DNA of 64,000 bases, taken from the NCBI RefSeq assembly GCF_027497215.1, contig NZ_CP114904.1, forward strand, positions 2,874,001 to 2,938,000, in the 5' to 3' direction. The notes under the pieces were generated by a model. The model saw only the letters and a list, made by a program, of their open reading frames with translations. It ran no database searches and had not been told where the DNA came from. How positions within the stretch are numbered: position 1 is the first letter of the stretch; each line of letters starts with the position of its first letter. This document shows positions 34,235-44,290 of this stretch, piece by piece. Source of the stretch: Micromonospora sp. WMMD812 (GTDB lineage Bacteria > Actinomycetota > Actinomycetes > Mycobacteriales > Micromonosporaceae). Made by a program: the position numbers and the translations under genes.

Positions 34235-34325
34235 AACCGTTAACCTCAGCGGCGTACCCGACGGCCCGGGGCGGCGCATCCGCCGCCGGCCGCCGCCACC
34301 CTTCTGAAGTCCGGGGAGCGCCCAG

Positions 34326-34856
34326 ATGAGTTTTGCGCGAGTGCGGGCACTCGTTGTCGTCGGCCTGCTGGCGGTCTTCGCCCTGGTCTTCGTGGTCGTC
34401 GCGCTGGTCCGCGACAGCCAGGGCAACGCCGGCACCGCCGCGGGCTGCCCGGACGGCTGGCCACTCGCCGACGTCACCCTGCACGAGCCCAAGGACGTCA
34501 AGATCAACGTACTGAACGCGACCGACGAGGCCGGCCGCGCCGCGACCGTCGCCGACGACTTCCGCAACCGCAAGTTCCAGGTCAAGAAGGTCGGCAACGA
34601 GAAGAAGCAGGTGGACGACGTCGCCGAGCTGCGGTACGGCCCGAAGGGCGTCGGCTCGGCGCACCTGCTCCGGGCGTACTTCCTCGACAACGCCGAGCCG
34701 GTCTACGACGCGAAGCGGACCGACGACACGGTGGATGTCGTGCTGGGCAACAGCTTCCAGCAACTCGCGACCACCACCGAGGTGAACCAGTCCCTCGGTG
34801 ACCTGGGCTCCCCCGTCGCGCCGCCCGGCTCCTGCCCCGCCCCGGTCGACAAGTGA
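34326..34856 (+). CDS. LytR_C domain envelope protein
   Basis: A 176-residue protein with one N-terminal membrane helix (about 7-28) and an extracytoplasmic LytR C-terminal domain: VKINVLNATDEAGRA, then DDFRNRKFQVKKVGN and DVVLGNSFQ, a fold also found at the end of LytR-CpsA-Psr proteins. The M. tuberculosis homologue (Rv2700, cei) is needed for envelope integrity. There is no LCP catalytic domain, so it is likely a structural or accessory envelope factor. GGGGAG lies about 8 nt before the ATG. Confidence 0.88.
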   Translation: MSFARVRALVVVGLLAVFALVFVVVALVRDSQGNAGTAAGCPDGWPLADVTLHEPKDVKINVLNATDEAGRAATVADDFRNRKFQVKKVGNEKKQVDDVAELRYGPKGVGSAHLLRAYFLDNAEPVYDAKRTDDTVDVVLGNSFQQLATTTEVNQSLGDLGSPVAPPGSCPAPVDK

Positions 34857-34918
34857 CCTGGCCCCCGGCCCCCGGCCCGGCGGACAGGTGACCTGACCGC
34901 ACCGCGGCCGGCGGGCGA

Positions 34919-35740
34919 TCAGGGGCCGCCGGACGCGTCGAGGTCGGCCAGCCGGTCGTGCAGCGGCGCGAAGAGCGCCGGCGGCGCGGCGATCACCAGC
35001 TCCGGCCCCGCCGGTCGGCCGCCCAGCCCGGCCACCGTCAACCCGGCCTCGGTGGCCACCAGCGCTCCGGCCGCCTGGTCCCAGGCGGCCAGCCCCTTCT
35101 CGTAGTAGGCGTCCACCCGACCCTCGGCGGCCAGGCAGAGGTCCAGCGCCGCGGCGCCGAACCGGCGGATGTCGCGGACGTGCGAGATCAACTCGGCCAC
35201 CACGCGAGCCTGGTGCGCCCGACGCTTCGGGTCGTAGCCGAAGCCGGTGGCGACCAGGGCCTGGCCCAGGTCCGCCTCCGTGGAGCAGCGCAGCCGCTCG
35301 CCGTCGCGCCACGCGCCGCCGCCGGCGGTGGCGGTCCACTCCTCCCCGGTGGCCACGTTGCGCACCACGCCGGCCACCACCTCGCCGTCCACCTCGGCGG
35401 CGAGCGACACCGCGCAGTGGGGCAGCCCGTAGAGGTAGTTGACGGTGCCGTCGATCGGATCGACGATCCACCGCACGCCGCCGGCGCCGACCGGCCCGGT
35501 GTCACCCGACCCGTACTCCTCGCCGAGCACCGCGTCGGCCGGCCGGATCCGGCCCAGCGCGCCGAGAACCTGCCGCTCGACCGCCCGGTCAGCGGCGGTG
35601 ACCACGTCGGTCACCGTGCTCTTGGTCGCGGCCACCGAGACGCCCTCGGCCCGCATCCGGTACGCGGTCGCCGCGGCGTCCCGCGCGACCTCGATCGCGA
35701 TCTCCAGCAAACTGCCCGGCGACGGCACCGTACGGTCCAT
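34919..35740 (-). CDS. suhB: Inositol-1-monophosphatase family protein
   Basis: A 273-residue magnesium-dependent phosphatase of the IMPase/SuhB family. The metal-binding residues are visible: Glu in LGEEYGSG, the WIVDPIDGTVNY motif, and Asp in AAWDQAAG. It probably makes myo-inositol from inositol phosphate for phosphatidylinositol or mycothiol, though related enzymes act on other sugar phosphates. The ATG at 35740 was chosen with AAGGGG 7 nt upstream; a longer frame begins with unconserved sequence. It is convergent with the LytR_C gene and divergent from sigA, as in M. tuberculosis (Rv2701c). Confidence 0.92.
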   Translation of the reverse strand: MDRTVPSPGSLLEIAIEVARDAAATAYRMRAEGVSVAATKSTVTDVVTAADRAVERQVLGALGRIRPADAVLGEEYGSGDTGPVGAGGVRWIVDPIDGTVNYLYGLPHCAVSLAAEVDGEVVAGVVRNVATGEEWTATAGGGAWRDGERLRCSTEADLGQALVATGFGYDPKRRAHQARVVAELISHVRDIRRFGAAALDLCLAAEGRVDAYYEKGLAAWDQAAGALVATEAGLTVAGLGGRPAGPELVIAAPPALFAPLHDRLADLDASGGP

Positions 35741-35879
35741 CCTTCGTCCCCTTCCCGCACGACCGGGGCGTTCCGGCTCACGCGCGGGTATCATCCTTAC
35801 AAAGTCCACATCTGCGTCGAATTGGCGGTCCCCGCGCCCCGTACGCCGTGCGGCGCAGGATGATCGCCGCAGACGGCGT

Positions 35880-35885
35880 TACAAT
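35880..35885 (+). promoter_or_regulatory. -10 hexamer TACAAT, candidate sigA promoter
   Basis: TACAAT in the context CGTTACAATTC is close to the TATAAT consensus in an otherwise GC-rich 292-bp divergent region between suhB and sigA. It would give a 5' leader of about 140 nt. No strong -35 is visible at the right distance. Confidence 0.4.
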
Positions 35886-36032
35886 TCACCCCTGCCCACG
35901 CGCCACGGACCGCCGACGACCGGCCGGCCGGCCCGGGACACGGGGGTTCCTCAACCACATCGTCCGGCACGGTAACCCCTGCTGCGCCGGGCGACCCGGC
36001 CGTGCTCGCTCTTCGCCTCCGGAAGGTCATTC

Positions 36033-37643
<1,611 letters not shown>

Positions 37644-37653
37644 GCCCGAATCG

Positions 37654-37675
37654 TCAACCCGGCGTGTCGGTTTGA
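37654..37675 (+). terminator. Short hairpin after sigA
   Basis: TCAACCCG / CGGTTTGA form an 8-bp stem with one G-U and a 6-nt loop, starting 10 nt after the sigA stop. A second weak hairpin (GTGCAA...TTGCAC, 37685-37717) follows. Either could end the sigA transcript. Confidence 0.35.
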
Positions 37676-37885
37676 CCACTTGGCGTGCAACGCCGGATGG
37701 TGATCGACCGGTTGCACGATTGTGATCGTTGACGTGGCACCCTTGGTACACGGCACACTGTCCCTGCCATGTGTGACCTCGGTCCCCCGCGGGCACACAG
37801 GGAAGGCCAGGCCCGACGAGGATGTTGCAGGATAGGTGAGCAACCGAAGAGAGTGTTCATCGGTGACGACCAGAGGAGGAAGGCG

Positions 37886-38119
37886 ATGACCCCGACCCTC
37901 ACGCCGCCGCCCGAGACGGTGAGCCCCCCGGCCGCCGATGAACGGTGCGACCGCTGCAATGCTGCCGGCAAGCTCCGCATCACTCTGGCGGGTGGGAGCG
38001 AGTTGGTGTTCTGTGGGCACCACGCGAACAAGTACGCGGAGGATCTCGTGAAGATCACCGTGCGGTACGCGGCGGACCCCGAGTTCAGCTGGCGTGGCGC
38101 CGATTTGATGGCGAACTGA
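37886..38119 (+). CDS. DUF7455-type small zinc-binding protein
   Basis: A 77-residue protein. A Pro/Thr-rich start is followed by CDRC and, about 20 residues later, CGHHANKY, together a likely zinc site. The tail KITVRYAADPEF is conserved in actinobacterial DUF7455 proteins, which commonly sit just downstream of sigA. Function unknown. GGAGGAAGGCG precedes the ATG at good spacing. A strong intrinsic terminator follows the stop. Confidence 0.85.
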   Translation: MTPTLTPPPETVSPPAADERCDRCNAAGKLRITLAGGSELVFCGHHANKYAEDLVKITVRYAADPEFSWRGADLMAN

Positions 38120-38135
38120 TTCCATAACCGGCACA

Positions 38136-38177
38136 GCCGGCCGGAGGCACCCGATGGGTGCCTCCGGCCGGCTTTTT
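38136..38177 (+). terminator. Intrinsic terminator with U-tract
   Basis: A perfect 17-bp stem (38136-38152 and 38156-38172) with GAT loop is followed by TTTTT. It is the only classical rho-independent terminator with a T-run that I see in the window, 16 nt after the DUF7455 stop. Confidence 0.9.
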
Positions 38178-38243
38178 CACGCCCGCACCCCGGCCGCCCC
38201 GTGCCCCGCAAGCGCGCCCTCGCGCCCCGTCCGGCCCCACGCG

Positions 38244-38299
38244 TGATCAAGAGGTTCGCGTCACGCGGATCGCGATTCCTGACGCAAACCTCTTGATCA
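38244..38299. repeat. Interspersed 56-bp inverted repeat, copy 1
   Basis: Left arm TGATCAAGAGGTTCGCGTCA (38244-38263) and right arm TGACGCAAACCTCTTGATCA (38280-38299) pair at 19 of 20 positions around a 16-nt loop. The same element with the same arm and loop lengths occurs at 48308-48363. It lies between the convergent DUF7455 and helicase genes, beyond the classical terminator. Confidence 0.85.
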
Positions 38300-38349
38300 A
38301 CGCAAACCGGCGCCACGGCCGCGGAGCCCGCCGGGGCGGGGCGGGGATC

Positions 38350-40149
38350 TCAGAGGGTCTGCACGGTGGCGATGCGCTCTTCGAGCTGCTCGATCGTCGC
38401 CTGGGCGCTGGGCGGGCCGCCGCAGAGGCGACGCAGCTCGGCGTGGATCTTGCCGTGCGGTTGGCCGGTGCGGTGATGCCGGGCGGCCACCAGAGCGTTG
38501 AGTTGGCGGCGCAGCGCCACCCGCCGCTGGGCGGCGCTCATCGGCGCGGCCGGCGCCTCCGGGGCCGCAGCGGCCGGCTCAGCCGTCCGGACGGCCGCCC
38601 TACGCCGCTGGGCGGCCAACTGCTCCGCCTGCCGCTTGGTGAGCAGCATGGAGACCTGATCGGCGGTGAGCAGACCGGGCAGGCCCAGATACTCCTCCTC
38701 CTCCGGGGTGCCGGCCTGGGCGGCCGTGCCGAACGACGCACCGTCGAAGATCACCTGATCCAGCTCGGCCGTGGCCGAGAGCGCGGCGAACCTCTTCTCC
38801 AGCTCGCCGCTGGCCTGGTCATCACGCTGGGCCCGCTCGAGCAGGTCGTCGTCGAAGCCGTCGGAGTCCTTCGGCTTGCCCAGGACGTGGTCCCGCTCGG
38901 CCTCCATCTCGCTGGCCAGCCCGAGCAGGTGCGGCACGCTGGGCAGGAAGACCGAGGCGGTCTCGCCAGGGCGGCGAGCCCGGACGAACCGGCCGATCGC
39001 CTGGGCGAAGTAGAGCGGCGTGCTGGCGCTGGTCGCGTAGACGCCCACCGCCAGGCGCGGGATGTCCACACCCTCGGAGACCATCCGCACCGCCACGAGC
39101 CACCGCTGGTCGGACGCCGAGAACGTCGCGATGCGCGCCGAGGCGCCGGCGTCGTCGGAGAGCACGACAGCCGCCTTCTCACCGGTCAGCCGCTCGATCA
39201 GCTTCGCGTACGCACGGGCGGTCTGCTGGTCGGTGGCGATGACCAGGCCGCCGGCGTCGCTCATCCCGGCCCCGCGCAGCACGGTGAGCCGGGCGTCGGC
39301 GGCTCGCAGCACCTGGGGCATCCAGTCCCCGGCCGGATCCAGCGCGGTCCGCCAGGCCTGCGCGATCAGGTCCTGGGTCATCGGTTCGCCGAGCCGCGCC
39401 GCCAACTCCTCCCCGGCGTTGGTCCGCCACCGGGTCTCCCCCGAGTACGCGAGGAACAGCACCGGCCGGACCACCCCGTCGCGCAGCGCGTCCGAGTAGC
39501 CGTAGACCGAGTCGGCGCGGGAGCGCAGCAGCCCGTCACCGCCGCGCTCGTAGGTGACGAACGGGATCGGGTTGTCGTCGGAGCGGAACGGCGTGCCGGT
39601 GAGCATCAGCCGGCGTACGGCGGGCTCGAAGGCGGCCTTCACGCCGTCGCCCCAGGACCGGGAGTCGCCGGCGTGGTGGATCTCGTCGAGGATCACCAGC
39701 GTGCGTCGGGTCATGGTGCGCCGCCGGTGCACCTGCGGGGCCATCCCGACCTGGGCGTAGGTGACCACGGCCCCGTGGAAGTCGGCCGAGGAGTGCAGGT
39801 CGGCGTTGCGGAACGCGGCGTCGAGCTGGATGCCGACCCGCGCGGCGGCCTCCGCCCACTGGCTCTTCAGGTGCTCGGTCGGCGCGACCACGGTGACCGC
39901 CTCGACCGTGCCGTCGGCGAGCAGTTCGGCGGCGATGCGCAGGGCGAACGTGGTCTTGCCCGCTCCCGGCGTGGCGACCGCCGTGAAGTCTTCGGCACGC
40001 CGGCGCAGGTACTCCACCATCGCCTTGCGCTGCCAGGCGCGAAGTGCCGGGAACGTCTCGATCGCCGGCAACCGGGCTGCCACGCGAAGGCTCCTCTCCG
40101 ACCGCACGAAGGCGGACCCCGGCCGAGGGCCACGGGTGCCGCCGCCCAT
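38350..40149 (-). CDS. DEAD/DEAH-box (SF2) helicase
   Basis: A 599-residue superfamily 2 helicase. Domain 1 has the Q-like RAWQRKAM, Walker A ATPGAGKTTFA, DEIHHAG (motif II) and MLTGTPFRSD (motif III). Domain 2 has VSEGVDIPRLAVG and the motif VI stretch QAIGRFVRARRPGE. The last ~120 residues are an Ala/Arg/Gln-rich tail. It resembles RadD/XPB-like helicases that act on DNA, but the precise role is unknown. The ATG at 40149 has GGAGG 7 nt upstream. A GTG at 40083 with AGAGGAG 7 nt upstream is just as good and nearer conserved sequence. A TATGCT -10 box lies at 40190-40195. Confidence 0.85.
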   Translation of the reverse strand: MGGGTRGPRPGSAFVRSERSLRVAARLPAIETFPALRAWQRKAMVEYLRRRAEDFTAVATPGAGKTTFALRIAAELLADGTVEAVTVVAPTEHLKSQWAEAAARVGIQLDAAFRNADLHSSADFHGAVVTYAQVGMAPQVHRRRTMTRRTLVILDEIHHAGDSRSWGDGVKAAFEPAVRRLMLTGTPFRSDDNPIPFVTYERGGDGLLRSRADSVYGYSDALRDGVVRPVLFLAYSGETRWRTNAGEELAARLGEPMTQDLIAQAWRTALDPAGDWMPQVLRAADARLTVLRGAGMSDAGGLVIATDQQTARAYAKLIERLTGEKAAVVLSDDAGASARIATFSASDQRWLVAVRMVSEGVDIPRLAVGVYATSASTPLYFAQAIGRFVRARRPGETASVFLPSVPHLLGLASEMEAERDHVLGKPKDSDGFDDDLLERAQRDDQASGELEKRFAALSATAELDQVIFDGASFGTAAQAGTPEEEEYLGLPGLLTADQVSMLLTKRQAEQLAAQRRRAAVRTAEPAAAAPEAPAAPMSAAQRRVALRRQLNALVAARHHRTGQPHGKIHAELRRLCGGPPSAQATIEQLEERIATVQTL

Positions 40150-40311
40150 GAAAACGCCTCCGCGCCGAAGATGCCGCGAAGGCCGACTCAGCATAACCAG
40201 CGGGCGCCGCCCGGCCCAGGCGACGCCACGCTGGTCACATCCGCCACTCAGGTGCCGCCGGTCACCGCCGGCGGCGGTCCACCTCCGGGCGCCGGCCGGC
40301 GGCCCGGCCCG

Positions 40312-40971
40312 TCACCATTCCGCGTCCGGCCCCGGCTCCGACCGGGTGCGCGGCGGACGCATCGGCGCCACCGGCGCGGCCCACCGTCGACGCAGCGCCA
40401 CCAGCCGTAGCCCGAAGATGAGCACCGCCGCCGTGACCAGCGGCACCGGGCCGACGTACCCCAGGCCGTGCAGCACCGCCACCACGATCGAGCCGGCGAG
40501 AGCGGCCACCGCGTAGATCTCCCGGCGCAGCACCACCGGGATCTCGCCGGTGAGCAGGTCCCGGCCCAGCCCGCCGCCGATCGCGGTGAGCATGCCGATC
40601 ACGCATGCCCCGACCGCCGGGACCCGGGCGTCGAGGGCCTTGAGCGTGCCGGTGACCGTGAAGAGGCCGAGCCCGGCCGCGTCCAGCACCAGCACGGTGG
40701 TCCGCAGCCGGGCCAGTTGGGGATGCAACCAGAAAACCGCCGCCGCGGTCACCGCGGCCGCGGTGGCGTACCGCCAGTCGGCGAAGGCCAGCGGCGGAAC
40801 CTCGTTGATGACCAGATCACGGAAGATCCCGCCGCCCAGGGCGGCCACGAAGCCGACGAAGACGACGCCGAACAGGTCGAGCCGTTTGGCCACCGCGGCG
40901 GAGGCGCCGGACGCGGCGAAGACCGCGACGCCGACGAGGTCGGCGATGAGAAGGGCGGTGGAGGTGGTCAC
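40312..40971 (-). CDS. TRIC/UPF0126 family membrane protein
   Basis: A 219-residue protein with seven predicted helices in two repeats. Each repeat contains the glycine motif [10 protein letters not shown] (residues ~46) and [11 protein letters not shown] (~130), typical of prokaryotic trimeric intracellular cation channels (YicG/UPF0126). It probably conducts monovalent cations, potassium in characterised homologues. The GTG start follows a TAACCT box by 6 nt, so it is likely leaderless. C-terminal tail is basic and Pro-rich. Confidence 0.88.
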   Translation of the reverse strand: MTTSTALLIADLVGVAVFAASGASAAVAKRLDLFGVVFVGFVAALGGGIFRDLVINEVPPLAFADWRYATAAAVTAAAVFWLHPQLARLRTTVLVLDAAGLGLFTVTGTLKALDARVPAVGACVIGMLTAIGGGLGRDLLTGEIPVVLRREIYAVAALAGSIVVAVLHGLGYVGPVPLVTAAVLIFGLRLVALRRRWAAPVAPMRPPRTRSEPGPDAEW

Positions 40972-40977
40972 CGCCGC

Positions 40978-40983
40978 AGGTTA
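40978..40983 (-). promoter_or_regulatory. -10 hexamer TAACCT, leaderless promoter for the TRIC-like gene
   Basis: TAACCT-6 nt-GTG, the same arrangement and hexamer as at anmK. No ribosome-binding site is present. Confidence 0.5.
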
Positions 40984-41011
40984 CGTGGGCGGCCGGGGAG
41001 GCCGCCCCGGT

Positions 41012-41230
41012 TCACTCGCCCCAGGAGTCGTAGATCTCCTTGCACTTGGGGCAGACCGGCGAACCCGGCTTGGCGGCCTTGGTCACCGGGAACGTCTCCC
41101 CGCAGAGCGCGACGACGAAGGTGCCCATCACGGCACTCTCGGCGATCTTGTCCTTGCGGACGTAGTGGAACATCTCGGGACCGGTGTCGGCGTCCTTCAG
41201 CTCCGGACGCTCGAGAACCTGTGTGCTCAC
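41012..41230 (-). CDS. DUF3039 domain protein
   Basis: A 72-residue protein with a C-terminal pair of cysteines in VCPKCKEIY and an earlier Cys in VALCGETF, consistent with a small zinc site. The stretch [15 protein letters not shown] identifies DUF3039, an actinobacterial family of unknown function. The GTG start has GGAGG 7 nt upstream. It precedes the TRIC-like gene's region on the minus strand but is separated from it by its own stop and a short gap. Confidence 0.88.
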   Translation of the reverse strand: MSTQVLERPELKDADTGPEMFHYVRKDKIAESAVMGTFVVALCGETFPVTKAAKPGSPVCPKCKEIYDSWGE

Positions 41231-41304
41231 GTCTGCACCTCCAACCGACAAGTCTGGCAGGTCACCGCGGTCCGGTCCACTTCAGCCCTTTCGGGGCCGG
41301 GACG

Positions 41305-41310
41305 TACGGT
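41305..41310 (+). promoter_or_regulatory. -10 hexamer TACGGT, leaderless psuG promoter
   Basis: TACGGT ends 7 nt before the GTG at 41318. The palindrome GGTGATCACC (41309-41318 region) overlaps it and could be an operator, but it is short. Confidence 0.42.
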
Positions 41311-41317
41311 GATCACC

Positions 41318-42250
41318 GTGACCAACTTTCACATCCGTTACGGCACCGAGGTGGCCGGGGCCCTGCGCGACGGGCGTCCCGTCGTCGCCCTGGAGAGCAC
41401 CATCGTCTCGCACGGTCTCCCCCGTCCGGAGAACCTGCGGGTGGCCCGGCAGATCGAGGCGGCCGTCCGGGACGCGGGCGCGGTCCCGGCCACCATCGGC
41501 ATGGTCGGCGGGGAGCTGGTGGTCGGCCTCGACGACGCGCAGCTGACCCGGCTGGCCACCGTCGACGGGGTGGCCAAGCTCTCCGTACGCGACCTCGCGG
41601 TGGCCGCCGCGACCGGGGCGGACGGCGCGACCACCGTGGCGGCGACCAGCGCGGTGGCCGCCGCGGCGGGCATCGGCGTCTTCGCCACCGGTGGACTGGG
41701 CGGCGTGCACCGGGAGGCGGCACAGACCTTCGACGAGTCGGCCGACCTGGTCACCCTCGCCCGGACGCCGATCGCGGTCGTGTGTGCCGGGGTCAAGTCG
41801 ATCCTCGACGTGGGCGCCACGCTGGAGCGCCTGGAGACCCTCGGGGTGGGCGTGGTGGGCTACCGCACTCGCCGGTTCCCGGGCTTCTACCTCACCGACG
41901 GTGGCTTCGACCTCGACTGGTCGGTGGACTCGCCGGAGCAGGTGGCCGACGTGCTCGCCGCCCGCGCGCAGCACGGGCTGCCCGCCGGGGGCCTGATCGT
42001 GGCCAACCCGCTCCCGGCCGGCGAGCAGCTCGACCCGGCGCTGCACGACCGTACGCTCGCCGAGGGCCTGGCGCTGCTGCGGCGCGACGGGATCAGCGGC
42101 AAGGCGGTGACGCCGTTCCTGCTCGCCCACTTCCACTCCGCCACCGAGGGCGCCAGCCTGGCGGTGAACGTGCGGATCATCCTGCGCAACGCCGACCTGG
42201 CGGCGCGGATCGCGGTGGCCGCCGCCCACCGCACCGACGCCCCGGCATGA
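41318..42250 (+). CDS. psuG: Pseudouridine-5'-phosphate glycosidase
   Basis: A 310-residue enzyme that cleaves pseudouridine 5'-phosphate to uracil and ribose 5-phosphate. Typical sequence: [13 protein letters not shown] near the N terminus, [13 protein letters not shown], the metal/lysine region [31 protein letters not shown] and the C-terminal [12 protein letters not shown]. The GTG at 41318 fits a leaderless transcript; a GTG at 41309 is in frame. Its stop overlaps the ATG of a PfkB kinase (ATGA), which would make the phosphorylated substrate. Confidence 0.94.
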   Translation: MTNFHIRYGTEVAGALRDGRPVVALESTIVSHGLPRPENLRVARQIEAAVRDAGAVPATIGMVGGELVVGLDDAQLTRLATVDGVAKLSVRDLAVAAATGADGATTVAATSAVAAAAGIGVFATGGLGGVHREAAQTFDESADLVTLARTPIAVVCAGVKSILDVGATLERLETLGVGVVGYRTRRFPGFYLTDGGFDLDWSVDSPEQVADVLAARAQHGLPAGGLIVANPLPAGEQLDPALHDRTLAEGLALLRRDGISGKAVTPFLLAHFHSATEGASLAVNVRIILRNADLAARIAVAAAHRTDAPA

Positions 42251-43146
42251 GCCGCGCGTCGCGCGTCGTCATCGTCGGCGATGTGATCACCGACGTGGTC
42301 GCGGTGCTGTCCGGGCCCCTCGCCACCGGCTCGGACACGCCGGCCGAGATCCGGTTCGGCGGCGGTGGGCAGGCGGCGAACACCGCCGCCTGGATCGCCG
42401 CCCAGGGGGTGGCCGTGACGCTGGTCGGCGCGGTCGGCGACGACGCCGCCGGGCGCGACCGGGTGGCCGAACTGTCCGACGGTGGCGTCGACTGCGCGGT
42501 CGACCGCGTCGGGGGCGCCGCGACCGGCACGGTCGTCGTGCTGGCCGCCGACGGCGAGCGGACCATGGTCACCGAGCGCGGGGCGAACCTGCGGCTGACC
42601 GCCGCGCACGTCGAGCGGGCCCTCGCCGAGGCGCCCGACGCCGGGCATCTGCACCTGTCCGCGTACACCCTGCTGGATGCCGGGTCGCGCGGGGCCGGGC
42701 TGCGGGCGCTGGCCGCCGCCCGCGAGCGCGGGCTCACCACCAGCGTCGACGCGGCCTCCGCGGCGCCCCTGCGGCGGGTCGGGGCGGCGGCCTTCCTGGC
42801 CTGGGTACGCGATGTCGACCTGCTGCTGGTCAACGCCGACGAGGCGACCGTGCTGGCCGGTGGGCTGGACCCGGCGGCCCAGGCGCGGGTGCTGTCGGCG
42901 ACGGCCCGCCGGGTCGTGGTGAAGCGGGGGGCGGCCGGCGCGGTGTGGGTGGACCGGACGGCAACGGTCAGCGTGGCCCCGGCCCGGCGGGTGGCGGTGG
43001 TGGACGTCACCGGCGCCGGGGACGCCTTCGCGGCGGGTCTGCTGACCGCGTGGCTGGGCGGGGCCGAGCCGCAGGCCGCGCTGGCCCGGGCCGGCGACCT
43101 CGGCGCGCTCGCGGTCGCCACCGTCGGCGCCCGCCCGACCCGCTGA
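42247..43146 (+). CDS. PfkB-family carbohydrate kinase, probable pseudouridine kinase
   Basis: A 299-residue ribokinase-fold enzyme. It has the substrate-side [15 protein letters not shown] motif and the C-terminal catalytic [13 protein letters not shown] (PfkB signature 2, with catalytic Asp). Its ATG overlaps the psuG stop by four bases, so it is translationally coupled. The natural inference is phosphorylation of pseudouridine (PsuK) before cleavage by PsuG. PfkB substrate cannot be read from motifs alone. Confidence 0.9.
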   Translation: MSRASRVVIVGDVITDVVAVLSGPLATGSDTPAEIRFGGGGQAANTAAWIAAQGVAVTLVGAVGDDAAGRDRVAELSDGGVDCAVDRVGGAATGTVVVLAADGERTMVTERGANLRLTAAHVERALAEAPDAGHLHLSAYTLLDAGSRGAGLRALAAARERGLTTSVDAASAAPLRRVGAAAFLAWVRDVDLLLVNADEATVLAGGLDPAAQARVLSATARRVVVKRGAAGAVWVDRTATVSVAPARRVAVVDVTGAGDAFAAGLLTAWLGGAEPQAALARAGDLGALAVATVGARPTR

Positions 43147-43154
43147 CGCCGGGA

Positions 43155-43511
43155 TCAGGGTTCGGCGTCGATGACCTTGTGGGGGCGCTCCTCGGCGGTG
43201 AGGCTCATCGGCGGGGCCTCGTCGCGGTGCTGGTGGTGGAACCGGTTGGCCAGCCGGTGCTCCTCCTTCGGCGGCCGGTCGTTGGCCAGCAGCACCGCCA
43301 GCCATGGGATGAGCACCATGCCCAGGGCGCAGAGCGACAGCCAGAGCCAGAGCAGGGGGGGCTGCGCGCCCACCAGGATCGCGCCCACGACCAGGCACGC
43401 GACCCGGATCCCCATCATCAGCACATAGCGTCGCTGACGAGTGGTGAGCTGATCGTCCTGGCTGCGTGAGGCGTCGGTGATCAGAATCGGCTGGTACGCC
43501 TGACGCTTCAC
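43155..43511 (-). CDS. DUF3099 membrane protein
   Basis: A 118-residue protein. A polar start (KRQAYQPILITDA, the DUF3099 opening) precedes two adjacent membrane helices (about 30-50 and 53-75), then a charged His/Arg-rich tail. Conserved in actinobacteria, function unknown. Two successive GTG codons are possible; the second (43511) was chosen because GGAGG lies 6 nt upstream. Converges with the kinase gene, only 8 nt apart. Confidence 0.85.
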   Translation of the reverse strand: MKRQAYQPILITDASRSQDDQLTTRQRRYVLMMGIRVACLVVGAILVGAQPPLLWLWLSLCALGMVLIPWLAVLLANDRPPKEEHRLANRFHHQHRDEAPPMSLTAEERPHKVIDAEP

Positions 43512-43606
43512 CACGGACCTCCTCGAGGGGATTACGCCCCATCCTGTCACTCACCTGCCGTGATCAGCGAGCTTCGACGCAGCAGCGGTCCGTGTTACGT
43601 GCGTGG

Positions 43607-43612
43607 TACGCT
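43607..43612 (+). promoter_or_regulatory. -10 hexamer TACGCT, leaderless toxin-antitoxin promoter
   Basis: TACGCT is 6 nt upstream of the GTG of the BrnT-like gene, and no ribosome-binding site is present. The second gene in contrast has a strong GGAGG site. Confidence 0.5.
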
Positions 43613-43618
43613 CCCGTC

Positions 43619-43906
43619 GTGGGCAGCAGGTTCAGCTTCACCGACGAAGCCTTGGCCAACCTGAAGGTCTACGACGTCACACCGGGGGAAGTCTGGGAGG
43701 CGCTGCACAGCGCCCGGCGGGTCATCCGCCACCTGGGCGACGACGTGATGGTCGTCTACGCCGCCGCCCGGCGGGGCCGCCGGCTGGCCGTGCTGCTCGC
43801 CGAGGCCGACGGCACCGACAACGACTGGGACATCCTCTCCGCCCGCGAGCTTAGCGACGTCGAGTCCAAGCGCTACGACGAGGCCGTGCGGAGATCTCGC
43901 CGATGA
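43619..43906 (+). CDS. BrnT-like toxin (RelE-fold)
   Basis: A 95-residue protein. It starts with FSFTDEALANLKVYDVTPGEVWEAL, has a central strand pair (DDVMVVYAAARRGRRLAVLL) and ends with WDILSARELSDVESKRYDE. The last part resembles the C-terminal ISAR-x-x-ErkrYe signature of BrnT ribonuclease toxins. The following gene encodes a ribbon-helix-helix-like protein, matching the toxin-first brnT-brnA order. The N-terminal half is diverged, so the call is moderate. Predicted role: mRNA cleavage when free of its antitoxin. Confidence 0.62.
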   Translation: MGSRFSFTDEALANLKVYDVTPGEVWEALHSARRVIRHLGDDVMVVYAAARRGRRLAVLLAEADGTDNDWDILSARELSDVESKRYDEAVRRSRR

Positions 43907-43919
43907 GGAGGCGGTGACG

Positions 43920-44231
43920 ATGCACCGTAACGACGCGACCAAGCAGTTCCACAGCGGCGACGACCGGCTCGCGGAGCTGATCGACGAGAGTCAGCCGGTG
44001 GAGCTGCCGACCCCCGACACCGACGTGCCGATGGTGAGCCGGTCGGTGCGGCTGCCGCTGGAGACGTACGAACGGGTGCGGGCGGCGGCCGACGCGCGCG
44101 GCATCGGGGTGACCACCCTGATGCGGCAGTGGATCGAGGCGGGCCTGGCCGACCTGGACGACTCGGCCACCGTCTCGCTCGCCGACGTCCGCCGGGCGCT
44201 CGCCTCGCTGGCCCACCCGACCGCCGCCTGA
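43920..44231 (+). CDS. BrnA/CopG-like antitoxin
   Basis: A 103-residue protein. The first ~45 residues are polar. A ribbon-helix-helix-like segment follows: SRSVRLPLETYERVRAAADA, then GIGVTTLMRQWIEAGL. An acidic/Ser region and a short helix end the protein. RHH proteins bind DNA as dimers and the partner toxin through a flexible region. The ATG at 43920 has GGAGG 8 nt upstream; the GTG at 43914 is too close to it. It starts 13 nt after the toxin stop, so they form an operon, likely autorepressed. Confidence 0.68.
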   Translation: MHRNDATKQFHSGDDRLAELIDESQPVELPTPDTDVPMVSRSVRLPLETYERVRAAADARGIGVTTLMRQWIEAGLADLDDSATVSLADVRRALASLAHPTAA

Positions 44232-44290
44232 CGCGGGCACCGACCCCGGGGCCGGCCGGGAGCGCGCCGGCGGACGGTGCGCGTCCCGGG

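Larger units (their letters stand above)
33908..34325. other. 418-bp divergent intergenic region
   Basis: No convincing gene. It separates the divergent DUF4193 and LytR_C genes and is less GC-rich than its surroundings. It holds a run of degenerate tandem repeats (34041-34143) and a perfect hairpin (34206-34234), described separately. Open frames crossing it have no family resemblance. Confidence 0.6.

Noticed and set aside
33913..34236. Possible small protein with repeated GGIHxxxKGG-like units read from the tandem repeats
   Set aside because: The frame follows from the repeat DNA itself; no RBS, no conserved domain and no codon-usage signature of a real gene.
38350..40149. Helicase as part of a phage-defence system
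   Set aside because: No nuclease, methylase or other defence gene is adjacent. Neighbours are housekeeping or TRIC-like genes.
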